Positions 6,695-14,419 of a stretch of 39,669 nt of DNA are shown piece by piece. The stretch comes from Bacillota bacterium (GTDB taxonomy: Bacteria; Bacillota; Negativicutes; Sporomusales; CTSoil-080). The stretch is from NCBI GenBank assembly GCA_017889725.1, contig JAGGAE010000014.1:1-39669 (forward strand), read 5' to 3'. Made by a program: the position numbers and the translations under genes. The stretch's first letter is position 1. Each line of letters begins with the position of its first letter. The notes below the pieces were generated by a model. It was not told where the DNA came from. It was given only the letters and a program-made list of their open reading frames with translations, and ran no database searches.

Positions 6695-8233
6695 GTGACT
6701 AGTAGTAATACTGGAAAGAAAAGGGTGGCTGCTTACTGTCGGGTATCAACTGAAAAAGAAGATCAGTTGATGAGTTTGCAGGCGCAAAAAGAATTCTTTG
6801 AAGAATATGCTGCTAAAAATAGTTTTGAGCTTGTTGCGCTTTATGCGGATGAAGGGATCAGTGGGACGAAGCTAAAAAATAGAAGAGAATTTAACCGAAT
6901 GATGGGCGATGCGCAGCGCGGTTACTTTGAATGTGTCTATGTAAAGGATGTTTCCAGGCTTGCTCGTAACGTTGTTGACTTTCTTCAAAGTATCCGAATG
7001 TTGAAGTCGCTGAACATCGATTGCCGTTTTGTAACGGCTAATATGTCTAGTAACGATGGTGAATTGACCTTGACGATTTTAGCGGCTGTTGCCCAGGAGG
7101 AATCGGCTAACCTTTCTAAACGGGTGAAGTTTGGTAAAAAACGCAATGCCCAGAAGGGGCGGGTGCCTAACCTTGTTTACGGTTATAATAAGGCAATAGG
7201 CGAGTATTTTAACCTGACAATAAATGAAGTAGAGGCCAAAGTGGTCAAGCGGATATTTAATTACTACGTTTATCAGGGGCATGGGGCTAATAAGATTGCG
7301 CAATTGTTAAATAAGGAAGGTTTATTAACAAAACGTAGGTGCAGGTGGTCTCAGCAGGCTATTTCTACAATACTTACCAATCCTCTATATATAGGAAAGG
7401 TTATTAATGGTAAGGAATCGGTTAAGGATTTTCTAACGGGGGAACGGGTTAAAAACCATCCGAGCGAACACTTTATAGTGGACAAGCCAGAGCTTACTAT
7501 CGTTGACGATGAGGTTTTTTCTAAAGCGCAAGCTTTACTGGCAGAACGAACAGAAAACTTTCGTCTGACAAAAAAGCGTCAGTCGAATAAGTACTGTTTT
7601 AGCACGTTAATACAGTGTGGCGATTGCGGTTATAGTTTCCGAAGAACCTACCGCAAATATATAAAAGAGTATATTCGGTGGTGCTGTTCAGGGCGTAACG
7701 CGAATGGGGTGGATTTTTGCAGCAACCATACTATTATTGATGAGCAGGAATTGTTAGAGGCGATTAAAAGCTATCTGGGCAGTTTGGTATCCTCGCAGGA
7801 TAAACTGTTAAAACAAACGATTGCCGAATTTCGAAAACAATATAAACCGGAGGAACATGAGATATCAGAGACATTTATACTCGTGGAACTGGCAAGGTTG
7901 AAGAAAGCGAAGTCTAAGCAAACAGAAATGTTTGAGGTCGACGCGATTACGATTGAAGAGTTGAAAGAGCGGACAGCCGAGCTAAATGCTTCCATTGCCA
8001 AATATGAGAATGAGTTGAGTACCATCCGGGGGAGCACTTCTGTTTTGAGCCAGATTGACGAATTAGTTCGGAAGTACTGCGGCAGTATTCAGGCGGTGCT
8101 GGCTGCTAATATTATTGACAATGCTATGCTAAGGAAAGTGATTGAAAAGATTGTTGTAACAGTAGAAGGTGAGGTACAAGTATATTTAAAGTTGTTTTCG
8201 GATTTGGAGATGATCCATGCGGTGGCAATATGA
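6695..8233 (+). CDS. Large serine site-specific recombinase (SpoIVCA-like)
   Basis: Large serine recombinases join or separate short att sites through a Ser-DNA intermediate. The 512-residue protein has the N-terminal resolvase domain with catalytic Ser18 in YCRVSTEKEDQ and DEGISGTKLKNRREFNRMM after it. A Recombinase domain follows (about 160-260), then a zinc ribbon starting with Cys308 (CGDCGYSF, later WCCSGR and FCSNH). Last are a coiled coil (about 395-450) and a C-terminal tail. GTG 6695 is chosen over GTG 6674 because GGGAG (6681-6685) precedes it. Size and order match B. subtilis SpoIVCA, which excises skin from sigK. It is the only recombinase in the element and is complete, so it is the likely agent of excision from spoIIID. 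Confidence 0.93.
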   Translation: MTSSNTGKKRVAAYCRVSTEKEDQLMSLQAQKEFFEEYAAKNSFELVALYADEGISGTKLKNRREFNRMMGDAQRGYFECVYVKDVSRLARNVVDFLQSIRMLKSLNIDCRFVTANMSSNDGELTLTILAAVAQEESANLSKRVKFGKKRNAQKGRVPNLVYGYNKAIGEYFNLTINEVEAKVVKRIFNYYVYQGHGANKIAQLLNKEGLLTKRRCRWSQQAISTILTNPLYIGKVINGKESVKDFLTGERVKNHPSEHFIVDKPELTIVDDEVFSKAQALLAERTENFRLTKKRQSNKYCFSTLIQCGDCGYSFRRTYRKYIKEYIRWCCSGRNANGVDFCSNHTIIDEQELLEAIKSYLGSLVSSQDKLLKQTIAEFRKQYKPEEHEISETFILVELARLKKAKSKQTEMFEVDAITIEELKERTAELNASIAKYENELSTIRGSTSVLSQIDELVRKYCGSIQAVLAANIIDNAMLRKVIEKIVVTVEGEVQVYLKLFSDLEMIHAVAI

Positions 8234-8284
8234 TAGGGAAAGAACCTATTGCCGTTAAAGAATTGGCAAGTGGTGAGAATGCAA

Positions 8285-8330
8285 AATGAATCATGTAAGC
8301 AGCAAAAGCTTGCACGATTCATTTTTTTTT
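8285..8330 (+). terminator. Terminator after the recombinase gene
   Basis: AATGAATCATGTAAGC (8285-8300) pairs with 8308-8323 (14 of 16 positions, both mismatches G-T type), with a 7-base loop and a run of T to 8330. It separates the recombinase from the efflux operon. Confidence 0.85.
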
Positions 8331-8602
8331 ATGCTGTGTAGAAAACAGCTGATTTTAAAGGGAGGGTAACTTGTGGCAAGATATAACAAAAATAATCCTG
8401 GAAACACTCTTGTTAATTTACATCATTAATGTAACCAGTTCTATTTAATACCGTGATAGAACTGTAACAAAACTGAAGCGGGATTGTCGGTTTTTGTTGA
8501 TATAATTTATATACATAAAGGCCGGATTTCTATAAAGCGAATCTTAATACTTAGAAATCTATTGGTGCATAGCAGCGCAGTTTGCAGTAGGAGGAAGAAA
8601 AA
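8331..8602. other. Intergenic stretch before the efflux operon
   Basis: A possible 18-codon frame begins at GTG 8373 behind GGGAGGG and ends at 8429; I recognise nothing in it. The rest is AT-rich and holds the probable promoter at 8498-8506. Confidence 0.4.
8498..8506 (+). promoter_or_regulatory. Extended -10 promoter of the efflux operon
   Basis: TGATATAAT (8498-8506) is a perfect extended -10 element about 95 bases before the adaptor gene. No good -35 box is present at the right distance, which is usual for extended -10 promoters. Confidence 0.5.
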
Positions 8603-9775
8603 GTGAAAGTGGAGATTAAGCATCGTAAAGTATTGTATGTGGGGCTTATTGCCGTGGCTCTTTTGGGTTCATTTGCTGTTGCCCGTAGTGGGGCATTGGC
8701 AAAGAACCAGGCTGCTAAAACACAACCTGTAACCGTAAAAGCCATGCAGGTGGTCAATCGTGACACGCCGGTAAATTACGAATTTGTAGGAAAGGTACAA
8801 GCGAAAAATGAAGTAAAAATAATGGCCAAGGTTTCGGGAAATATTGTGGAAAAGATGGTGAAAGGCGGCGATACCGTATACAAGGGACAGCCGTTGTTTC
8901 GTATAGATAATAAGCAATATCGTTCGGCCATCCGTTCGTCGCAGGCGGCGCTCAATAAGTCGAAAGCCACATTGAACAACAGTCAAAAAGATGTGGCCCG
9001 ATACCAGGATTTAGCGGCAAAAGACGCTATTGCTCAGCAAAAATTGGATGCACAGGTGGCTCAGGCGGAAGAAGACACCGCAACTGTGGAAGCTAACCTG
9101 GCAAATCTTCGGCAAGCGGAAGAAGATGAGCAGGATACTTTGATTGTTTCGCCGGTTGACGGACGAATTGATGTGAATGATTTAAATGTAGGCGATTATG
9201 TAGCGGCGGGATCAACGACGCTGGCCAATGTGTCAACAACCGATCCGGTTGTGGTGCAATTCAGTATGAGTGAAAATGAATACATAAAATTTATCCAACT
9301 GGGAAGTGGCTCTTTACCTGCCAGCCTGAAAGATAATCTTAAGCTTACGTTGAGTGATGGTTCTACCTATCCTCTTTCCGGTCATATCGACCAAATTGAT
9401 AAGGGAATCAGCACGACAACCGGTACCATTACTTTGAAAGCTCTGTTTAGTAATCCGCAGAAATTTCTTGTTCCCGGCATGTTTGCCCGGATTGTTGCCG
9501 CAGGCGAGATACGGCCTAACGCCATATTAATCCCTGAGCGGGCGGTAAAAGAATTGTTGGATAATACCTTCGTTTTTGTAATAGGCGCGGATAACAAAGC
9601 GGAACAGCGCGCGGTAAAACTCGGCGATAAAGTCGGCAATATGGTAATAGTGGAAGACGGGCTTACTGCCGGTGATTCCATTGTCGTCGATGGAATTGAT
9701 AAGATAAAAACGGGAACTTTGTTAAATGTAACTATGATGGAGCCGGATGCGTCAGCCAATCCGGCTCAGCAATAG
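8603..9775 (+). CDS. RND efflux periplasmic adaptor (AcrA/MexA type)
   Basis: Membrane fusion proteins link an inner-membrane RND pump to an outer-membrane channel. The 390-residue product has an N-terminal membrane or signal segment (about 10-30, no lipobox Cys), a split lipoyl domain (AKVSGNIVEKMVKGGDTVYKG, then TLIVSPVDGRIDVNDLNVGDYV), and a helical hairpin between them with Gln/Ala/Lys-rich repeats (about 108-172). A beta-barrel and membrane-proximal domain follow (LVPGMFARI, LIPERAVKE). The start is GTG 8603 with GAGGA (8591-8595). It is 11 bases before the pump gene. It lies inside the spoIIID element, so it is cargo; the outer-membrane channel must come from elsewhere in the genome. 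Confidence 0.93.
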   Translation: MKVEIKHRKVLYVGLIAVALLGSFAVARSGALAKNQAAKTQPVTVKAMQVVNRDTPVNYEFVGKVQAKNEVKIMAKVSGNIVEKMVKGGDTVYKGQPLFRIDNKQYRSAIRSSQAALNKSKATLNNSQKDVARYQDLAAKDAIAQQKLDAQVAQAEEDTATVEANLANLRQAEEDEQDTLIVSPVDGRIDVNDLNVGDYVAAGSTTLANVSTTDPVVVQFSMSENEYIKFIQLGSGSLPASLKDNLKLTLSDGSTYPLSGHIDQIDKGISTTTGTITLKALFSNPQKFLVPGMFARIVAAGEIRPNAILIPERAVKELLDNTFVFVIGADNKAEQRAVKLGDKVGNMVIVEDGLTAGDSIVVDGIDKIKTGTLLNVTMMEPDASANPAQQ

Positions 9776-9786
9776 GGGCTGTTCCT

Positions 9787-12700
9787 ATGGCAAAATTTTT
9801 TATTGAACGCCCCATATTTGCGATTGTTTTATCAATTATCATTACTATTGTGGGAGTGGTTGCCGCGACTACCCTGCCAATAGCCCAGTATCCGCAGATT
9901 TCCCCGCCAACGGTATCGGTTAGTACTTCCTATCAAGGGGCTAATGCCGACGTTGTCGATCAGACAATAGCGCAAACCTTGGAACAGGAAATCAATGGTG
10001 TTGAAGGTATGGTTTCGATGTCTTCTACCAGCTCGGATTCCGGTTCGTATAATTTAAGCATTCAGTTCGACTCCGATAAAAATGCAGATACGGCTGCCGT
10101 GCAAACGCAAAACCGGGTGGCGGAAGTAACGTCCTCTTTGCCAAGTGCGGTTCAGTCTGTGGGTGTTACTACCAGACAAAACTCGCAAGAAATGGCGTTG
10201 ATCTTCAATTTGTATTCACCCAATGGCACCTATGATAGCAAATTCTTGAAGAATTACGGCAGTGTTTACCTTGTGGATGCTATTAAACGGGTCGACGGGG
10301 TAGGTGATGTATCGGAGTTCGGGTCGGATTATAGTATGCGCATTTGGCTTAATCCGCAGAAAATGGAGCAGTTAAATGTTTCCGCCACGGAAGTGACTTC
10401 GGCTATTGAAAGTCAAAATAAGCAGGCCGCTTCTGGTGCGGTGGGGAAAATGCCTAATGATTCCGGCCAAGAATTTCAATATACAACCCGAGTTAAAGGA
10501 CGGTTAACCGATACTAAAGAATTTGAGAATATTATTATTCGCGCCAAATCTGACGGCTCGTTTATTCGCCTAAAAGATATCGCCCGAGTGGAAATGGGCA
10601 GCAAAGAGTACACATATAACAACCTGATGAATGGTCAACCTTCGACCGGTCTGGCGGTTAAGCTGACGAGCACCGCGAATATCTTGGAAACTGTCAGCAA
10701 AGTGAAAAAGGTGTTAGAAACCGCTTCACAAAGTTTCCCTGATGATTTATCGTATAAAATTATTATTGATAACAGTAATTTTGTCCGAGAGTCCATGATG
10801 GAGGTTGTAAAAACCTTTGTGGAAGCCTTGCTGCTGGTACTCTTGGTCGTGTTTATCTTTTTGCAGAGCTGGCGGGCTACGCTCATTCCGATGCTAGCTA
10901 TTCCAGTATCTTTGATTGGAACTTTTGGTGCGTTTGTCGTACTGGGATTTACCATCAATACCTTGACGTTGTTTGCCATGGTGTTGGCGATCGGGCTGGT
11001 TGTGGATGATGCCATCGTGGTTATTGAAGCTGTTGAGCATCATATGCGGTATTCCGGACTTACGCCTTTAGAAGCAACTAAGAAGGCGATGAGTGAAGTG
11101 TCCGGGCCGGTCGTAGCAATTGCCTTTGTATTGGCCTCCGTATTTATTCCGGTAGCATTTTTCGGGGGAATGATGGGGATTCTGTACAAACAGTTTGCTC
11201 TAACTATTGCGGTATCGATGGCACTGTCGGCGCTAGTTGCTCTGACCTTGACTCCGGCACTTTGTACGCTTTTGTTAAAACCCTATAATCCTGATGCTCA
11301 TAAAGGGATTATAGGCCGTTTTTTCGAGGCCTTTAACAATTGGTTTGAGGTAAACGTAGAAAAATATGGTGGCGCATTAGCCAAAGTAATTTCTAAAGCT
11401 CGCCTATGTATCGCGCTACTGGCGGTATTATTGATTTTCGTTGGGGTGTTATACAAATTGGTTCCGTCTTCCTTTGTACCGGACGAGGATCAGGGATTTT
11501 ATATGACTTCGGTAACCTTGCCGGAAGCGTCGAGTTTAAACCGTACCATTGATGTGGTAAAAGAGTTGTCGGAACAAGTAAAAGCGCAGCCTGGCGTAGC
11601 GAATATTATGGGACTATCCGGGATGGATATGCTAAGCAACGGTTCAAAACCAAATGCGGGCGCGCTCTTTGTTTCCCTGGATCCATGGGAAAAAAGGAAA
11701 GATGCCGAAACGCAGTTAAAAGCTGAAATCAGCCAAACGATGCTGAAGGGGGCGCAAATACCGGAAGGTACAGTAATATCTTTTGCTCCGGCGTCATTGC
11801 CCGGCTTGGGCATGATGGGTGGCTTTACTTTTATGCTGGAGGCACAGAGCGGCGGAACGCTGGAAGAACTGGACGGCATTGCGCAAAAATTTGTAGAGGC
11901 AGCTGGGCAGCGGCCTGAGATTGGTTCGATTTCTTCTAATTTTAAAAATGATACTCCTGGGTATGAATTAGAAGTTGACCGGGATAAAGCCCAAGAGCTG
12001 GGCGTTGATGTGGATGATGTATTTACGACTTTGCAGGTAGCTATCGGCGGAAGCCAAGTTAATGATTTTAATAAGTTCGGCCGCACTTACAAAGTGGTTG
12101 TTCAGGCGGAATCCCAGTTCAGGGGGGATGTTAATGAACTGCGTTCCATTAATGTAAAAAGTTCTAATGGTACTATGGTACCGCTAAACACACTGATTAA
12201 GACGAAAAAGGTAACTGCCCCGGCGCTGATTACTCGCTATAATGGCGTTAATGCCGTAAAAATTAGCGGCAGCCAGGCGTCGGGCTATAGTTCCGGCCAA
12301 GCTATGACGGCACTGGAAGAAGTGGCTAAAGAAATCTTGCCCAGCGGCTATACGTATGAATGGTCGGGACAAAGTCGGGAAGAAAAGACTTCTGGAAATA
12401 GAGCTCCCATCGTATTTGGTATGGCGCTTGTATTTGTATTCTTGTGTCTGGCTGCGCTATATGAAAGTTGGAATGTTCCTTTTGCAGTTTTATTGGCTGT
12501 TCCGTCAGGGCTTTTGGGGGCATTTCTCTTTCAATACTTGCGAAATCTGGAAAACAGTATCTATATGCAGATTGGCTTAGTTATGCTGATTGGCTTGGCG
12601 GCTAAAAACGCCATATTAATTGTTGAATTTGCTAAAGTGAGAGTGGATAAGGGTATGAATCCGGTTCAAGCCGCCATTGAAGCGGCGAAAATACGGCTGC

Positions 12701-12927
12701 GTCCGATACTTATGACATCCTTAGCCTTCATTATTGGCTGTATGCCTCTGGCTATCGCCACCGGTGCGGGTGCCGGGGCGAGAACATCTATGGGTACGGC
12801 GGTAGTAGGCGGCATGTTTACTGCTACTTCGATAGGTATCTTTTTAATTCCGGTCCTATTTGTAGTAGTAGAAAGGGTAACGGAAAGAATTCATGCGGCA
12901 CGGACGAAAGGTCGTAAGGCCGAATAA
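9787..12927 (+). CDS. RND multidrug efflux pump (AcrB/HAE1 family)
   Basis: This inner-membrane proton antiporter exports hydrophobic compounds. The 1046-residue length is standard for HAE1 pumps (AcrB is 1049). The N-terminus MAKFFIERPIFAIVLSIII is typical. The proton-relay residues fall at the same numbers as in E. coli AcrB: Asp407 and Asp408 in GLVVDDAIVV, and Lys940 in LAAKNAILIVEFA. Two large periplasmic loops and twelve membrane segments fit the family. It forms an operon with the adaptor gene, with no TolC-like gene following. A terminator at 12963-13013 closes the operon just before attR. The frame is intact, so the cargo looks functional. Confidence 0.95.
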   Translation: MAKFFIERPIFAIVLSIIITIVGVVAATTLPIAQYPQISPPTVSVSTSYQGANADVVDQTIAQTLEQEINGVEGMVSMSSTSSDSGSYNLSIQFDSDKNADTAAVQTQNRVAEVTSSLPSAVQSVGVTTRQNSQEMALIFNLYSPNGTYDSKFLKNYGSVYLVDAIKRVDGVGDVSEFGSDYSMRIWLNPQKMEQLNVSATEVTSAIESQNKQAASGAVGKMPNDSGQEFQYTTRVKGRLTDTKEFENIIIRAKSDGSFIRLKDIARVEMGSKEYTYNNLMNGQPSTGLAVKLTSTANILETVSKVKKVLETASQSFPDDLSYKIIIDNSNFVRESMMEVVKTFVEALLLVLLVVFIFLQSWRATLIPMLAIPVSLIGTFGAFVVLGFTINTLTLFAMVLAIGLVVDDAIVVIEAVEHHMRYSGLTPLEATKKAMSEVSGPVVAIAFVLASVFIPVAFFGGMMGILYKQFALTIAVSMALSALVALTLTPALCTLLLKPYNPDAHKGIIGRFFEAFNNWFEVNVEKYGGALAKVISKARLCIALLAVLLIFVGVLYKLVPSSFVPDEDQGFYMTSVTLPEASSLNRTIDVVKELSEQVKAQPGVANIMGLSGMDMLSNGSKPNAGALFVSLDPWEKRKDAETQLKAEISQTMLKGAQIPEGTVISFAPASLPGLGMMGGFTFMLEAQSGGTLEELDGIAQKFVEAAGQRPEIGSISSNFKNDTPGYELEVDRDKAQELGVDVDDVFTTLQVAIGGSQVNDFNKFGRTYKVVVQAESQFRGDVNELRSINVKSSNGTMVPLNTLIKTKKVTAPALITRYNGVNAVKISGSQASGYSSGQAMTALEEVAKEILPSGYTYEWSGQSREEKTSGNRAPIVFGMALVFVFLCLAALYESWNVPFAVLLAVPSGLLGAFLFQYLRNLENSIYMQIGLVMLIGLAAKNAILIVEFAKVRVDKGMNPVQAAIEAAKIRLRPILMTSLAFIIGCMPLAIATGAGAGARTSMGTAVVGGMFTATSIGIFLIPVLFVVVERVTERIHAARTKGRKAE

Positions 12928-12962
12928 GTTTCTTCAAACTTGCTGTTAACAGGTACGAATAG

Positions 12963-13013
12963 ATATAGGGGTTAACCGTCTAATGCATGTAAGGCGGTTG
13001 ACTCCTATATTTT
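12963..13013. terminator. Terminator at the right end of the element
   Basis: ATATAGGGGTTAACCG (12963-12978) pairs with 12995-13010 at 14 of 16 positions, followed by TTT. It would stop efflux transcripts from entering the 3' half of spoIIID and mbl. Confidence 0.75.
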
Positions 13014-13038
13014 GCCGTTCCTTTTTGGTATATCATTG

Positions 13039-13050
13039 CATAAAGATATG
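13039..13050 (+). repeat. attR core, right copy of 12-bp direct repeat
   Basis: CATAAAGATATG, identical to 2765-2776 and in frame with the SpoIIID C-terminal codons that follow. No ribosome-binding site precedes its ATG, so the C-terminal half is unlikely to be translated alone. Confidence 0.93.
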
Positions 13051-13155
13051 ATTGAACGGTTACCCAGCATTAACAAACGGCTTGCCAGCCGGGTTCGTCA
13101 TATTTTGGAGGTAAATAAAGCGGAAAGGCATATTCGATTTTTTGTAAAAAAGTAG
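13051..13155 (+). CDS. spoIIID: SpoIIID C-terminal segment (second part of the interrupted gene)
   Basis: Reading on from the attR core gives IERLPSINKRLASRVRHILE, then VNKAERHIRFFVKK and a stop at 13153-13155. This is the part missing from the fragment at 2654: ERLP, the basic helix and the AERHIR motif are hallmarks of SpoIIID after the helix-turn-helix. The frame has no stop or shift. Fused to codons 1-41 at HKDM, it yields a complete 75-residue protein. The tail is shorter than in Bacillus and lacks the usual RGG-containing end, reading RFFVKK instead. Its location just before mbl matches the B. subtilis spoIIID-mbl order. Without excision it has no start signal of its own. Confidence 0.95.
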   Translation: MERLPSINKRLASRVRHILEVNKAERHIRFFVKK

Positions 13156-13259
13156 AATTATACCATAAATGTGCATACATAAGTCTTATATGACAAAAAT
13201 TAAATTTTTTTCCGTTTTAGGTAGACAAGCGTAAGGATGTTAAGGGGGCAGGACGGTAC

Positions 13260-14288
13260 ATGTTTGGAATGTCGATGGATATCGGGGTGGATTTAGGAAC
13301 CGCGAATGTTTTAGTGTACATAAAGGGGAAGGGCATTGTACTTCGCGAACCATCGGTTGTAGCTATAGACCGGGATTCTAATCGAATTTTGGCAATTGGT
13401 GAGGAAGCTCGCCGCATGTTAGGGCGTACACCAGGCAATATTGTAGCTATTCGACCGTTGCGAGAAGGGGTTATTGCCGACTACGATACAACAGAAAATA
13501 TGTTGAGGCACTTCATTCAAAAGGTGGTTGGGCGAAGTCTCTTCTTTAAACCAAGAATTATGGTTTGTATTCCATCCGGTGTTACTACCGTCGAGAAGCG
13601 TGCCGTCCTTGAGGCCGCAAGACAGGCAGGGGCCCGCAATACCTACCTTATTGAAGAGCCGCTGGCCGCTGCTCTAGGGGCCGGTTTGGTTATTTCAGAA
13701 CCGTGCGGTTCCATGGTTGTAGATATTGGTGGCGGCACAACGGACGTTGCCGTGCTAAGTCTTGGCGGTATTGTTGTAAGCGAGTCTCTGAGAGTGGGCG
13801 GAGATAAGTTTGATGAGGCTCTAGTACGTTATATCAAACGGGAATATAACATTATGATTGGGGAAAGAACGGCAGAGGAATTAAAAGTTAGCGTAGGGAC
13901 GGCGTTCCCTTCCGGACGAAACGAATCCATGGAAATCCGGGGGCGGGATTTGGTATCCGGTTTACCGAAAACTATGCGGATTGGATCGGCGGAAACACGG
14001 GAAGCTCTTGCCGAACCGGTATCTATGATTGTAGATTGTGTTAAATCCGTGTTGGAGCGAACACCGCCTGAGCTGGCTGCTGATATTGTTGATCGCGGAA
14101 TTGTTATGACCGGCGGCGGAGCCTTGATTCATGGATTGGATAAATTAATTAGTCAGGAAACGGGAATTCCGGCCTATTTGGCGGATGATCCGCTATCCTG
14201 CGTAGCACTGGGAACCGGGAAAGCACTCGAAGCTTTGTCGGATCTGCAAGATTCACTGACCACTGCTAAAAAAGTTAGTGTAGGTTAA
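13260..14288 (+). CDS. mbl: MreB-family cell-shape protein Mbl
   Basis: Mbl is a bacterial actin homologue that forms membrane-bound filaments and guides lateral wall synthesis. The 342-residue protein begins [20 protein letters not shown], with phosphate-1 loop DLGTAN. Later come the phosphate-2 loop [19 protein letters not shown] and an adenosine-loop sequence [16 protein letters not shown]. The start is ATG 13260 with AAGGGGG upstream. Mbl rather than MreB is favoured by the wording of the N-terminus and by the place between spoIIID and the flagellar basal-body genes, as in B. subtilis. No sharp promoter is seen in the 104 bases between the spoIIID stop and mbl, so mbl may share spoIIID transcription after excision. 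Confidence 0.93.
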   Translation: MFGMSMDIGVDLGTANVLVYIKGKGIVLREPSVVAIDRDSNRILAIGEEARRMLGRTPGNIVAIRPLREGVIADYDTTENMLRHFIQKVVGRSLFFKPRIMVCIPSGVTTVEKRAVLEAARQAGARNTYLIEEPLAAALGAGLVISEPCGSMVVDIGGGTTDVAVLSLGGIVVSESLRVGGDKFDEALVRYIKREYNIMIGERTAEELKVSVGTAFPSGRNESMEIRGRDLVSGLPKTMRIGSAETREALAEPVSMIVDCVKSVLERTPPELAADIVDRGIVMTGGGALIHGLDKLISQETGIPAYLADDPLSCVALGTGKALEALSDLQDSLTTAKKVSVG

Positions 14289-14295
14289 CACATGT

Positions 14296-14334
14296 ATAAC
14301 GCCAGGCAGTGTAAATATGCTTGGCGTTATTTTC
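14296..14334 (+). terminator. Terminator after mbl
   Basis: ATAACGCCAGGCA (14296-14308) pairs with 14318-14330 at 12 of 13 positions, followed by TTTT. Confidence 0.8.
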
Positions 14335-14370
14335 CTTACGGTAATAGGGTGTTTTTTTTGCAGTTTTACT

Positions 14371-14397
14371 TAAGTAAATCGGCACATTATCCGATTG
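14371..14397 (+). promoter_or_regulatory. Candidate flagellar sigma (SigD/FliA) promoter
   Basis: TAAG (14371-14374), a 16-base spacer and CCGATTG (14391-14397) approximate TAAA-N15/16-CCGATAA, 23 bases before flgF. It fits a start for the rod/ring operon. Confidence 0.45.
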
Positions 14398-14419
14398 ATA
14401 TAAATAGGGAGGTGAATCG

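Larger units (their letters stand above)
2765..13050 (+). mobile_element. 10.27-kb skin-like intervening element inserted in spoIIID
   Basis: The interval between the two CATAAAGATATG cores (repeat unit 10,274 bp) separates the N- and C-terminal halves of spoIIID. It encodes its own SpoIVCA-like large serine recombinase (6695-8233), as expected for precise site-specific excision between direct cores. Cargo: AAA_14/DUF4143 ATPase, Fic protein, a frameshifted membrane gene and an AcrAB-type efflux operon. There are no phage structural genes, so it is not a complete prophage. Recombination would restore the spoIIID frame exactly and release a circle. Established precedent: skin elements in sigK and other intervening elements in sporulation genes. 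Inference: excision is limited to the mother cell. Confidence 0.9.

Noticed and set aside
11499-12086. 195-codon minus-strand frame inside the RND pump gene
   Set aside because: Ser/Pro-rich shadow of a conserved coding strand.
2765-13050. Element read as a complete prophage or a transposon
   Set aside because: No capsid, tail or terminase genes and no transposase or terminal inverted repeats; direct cores plus a serine recombinase fit a site-specific intervening element.
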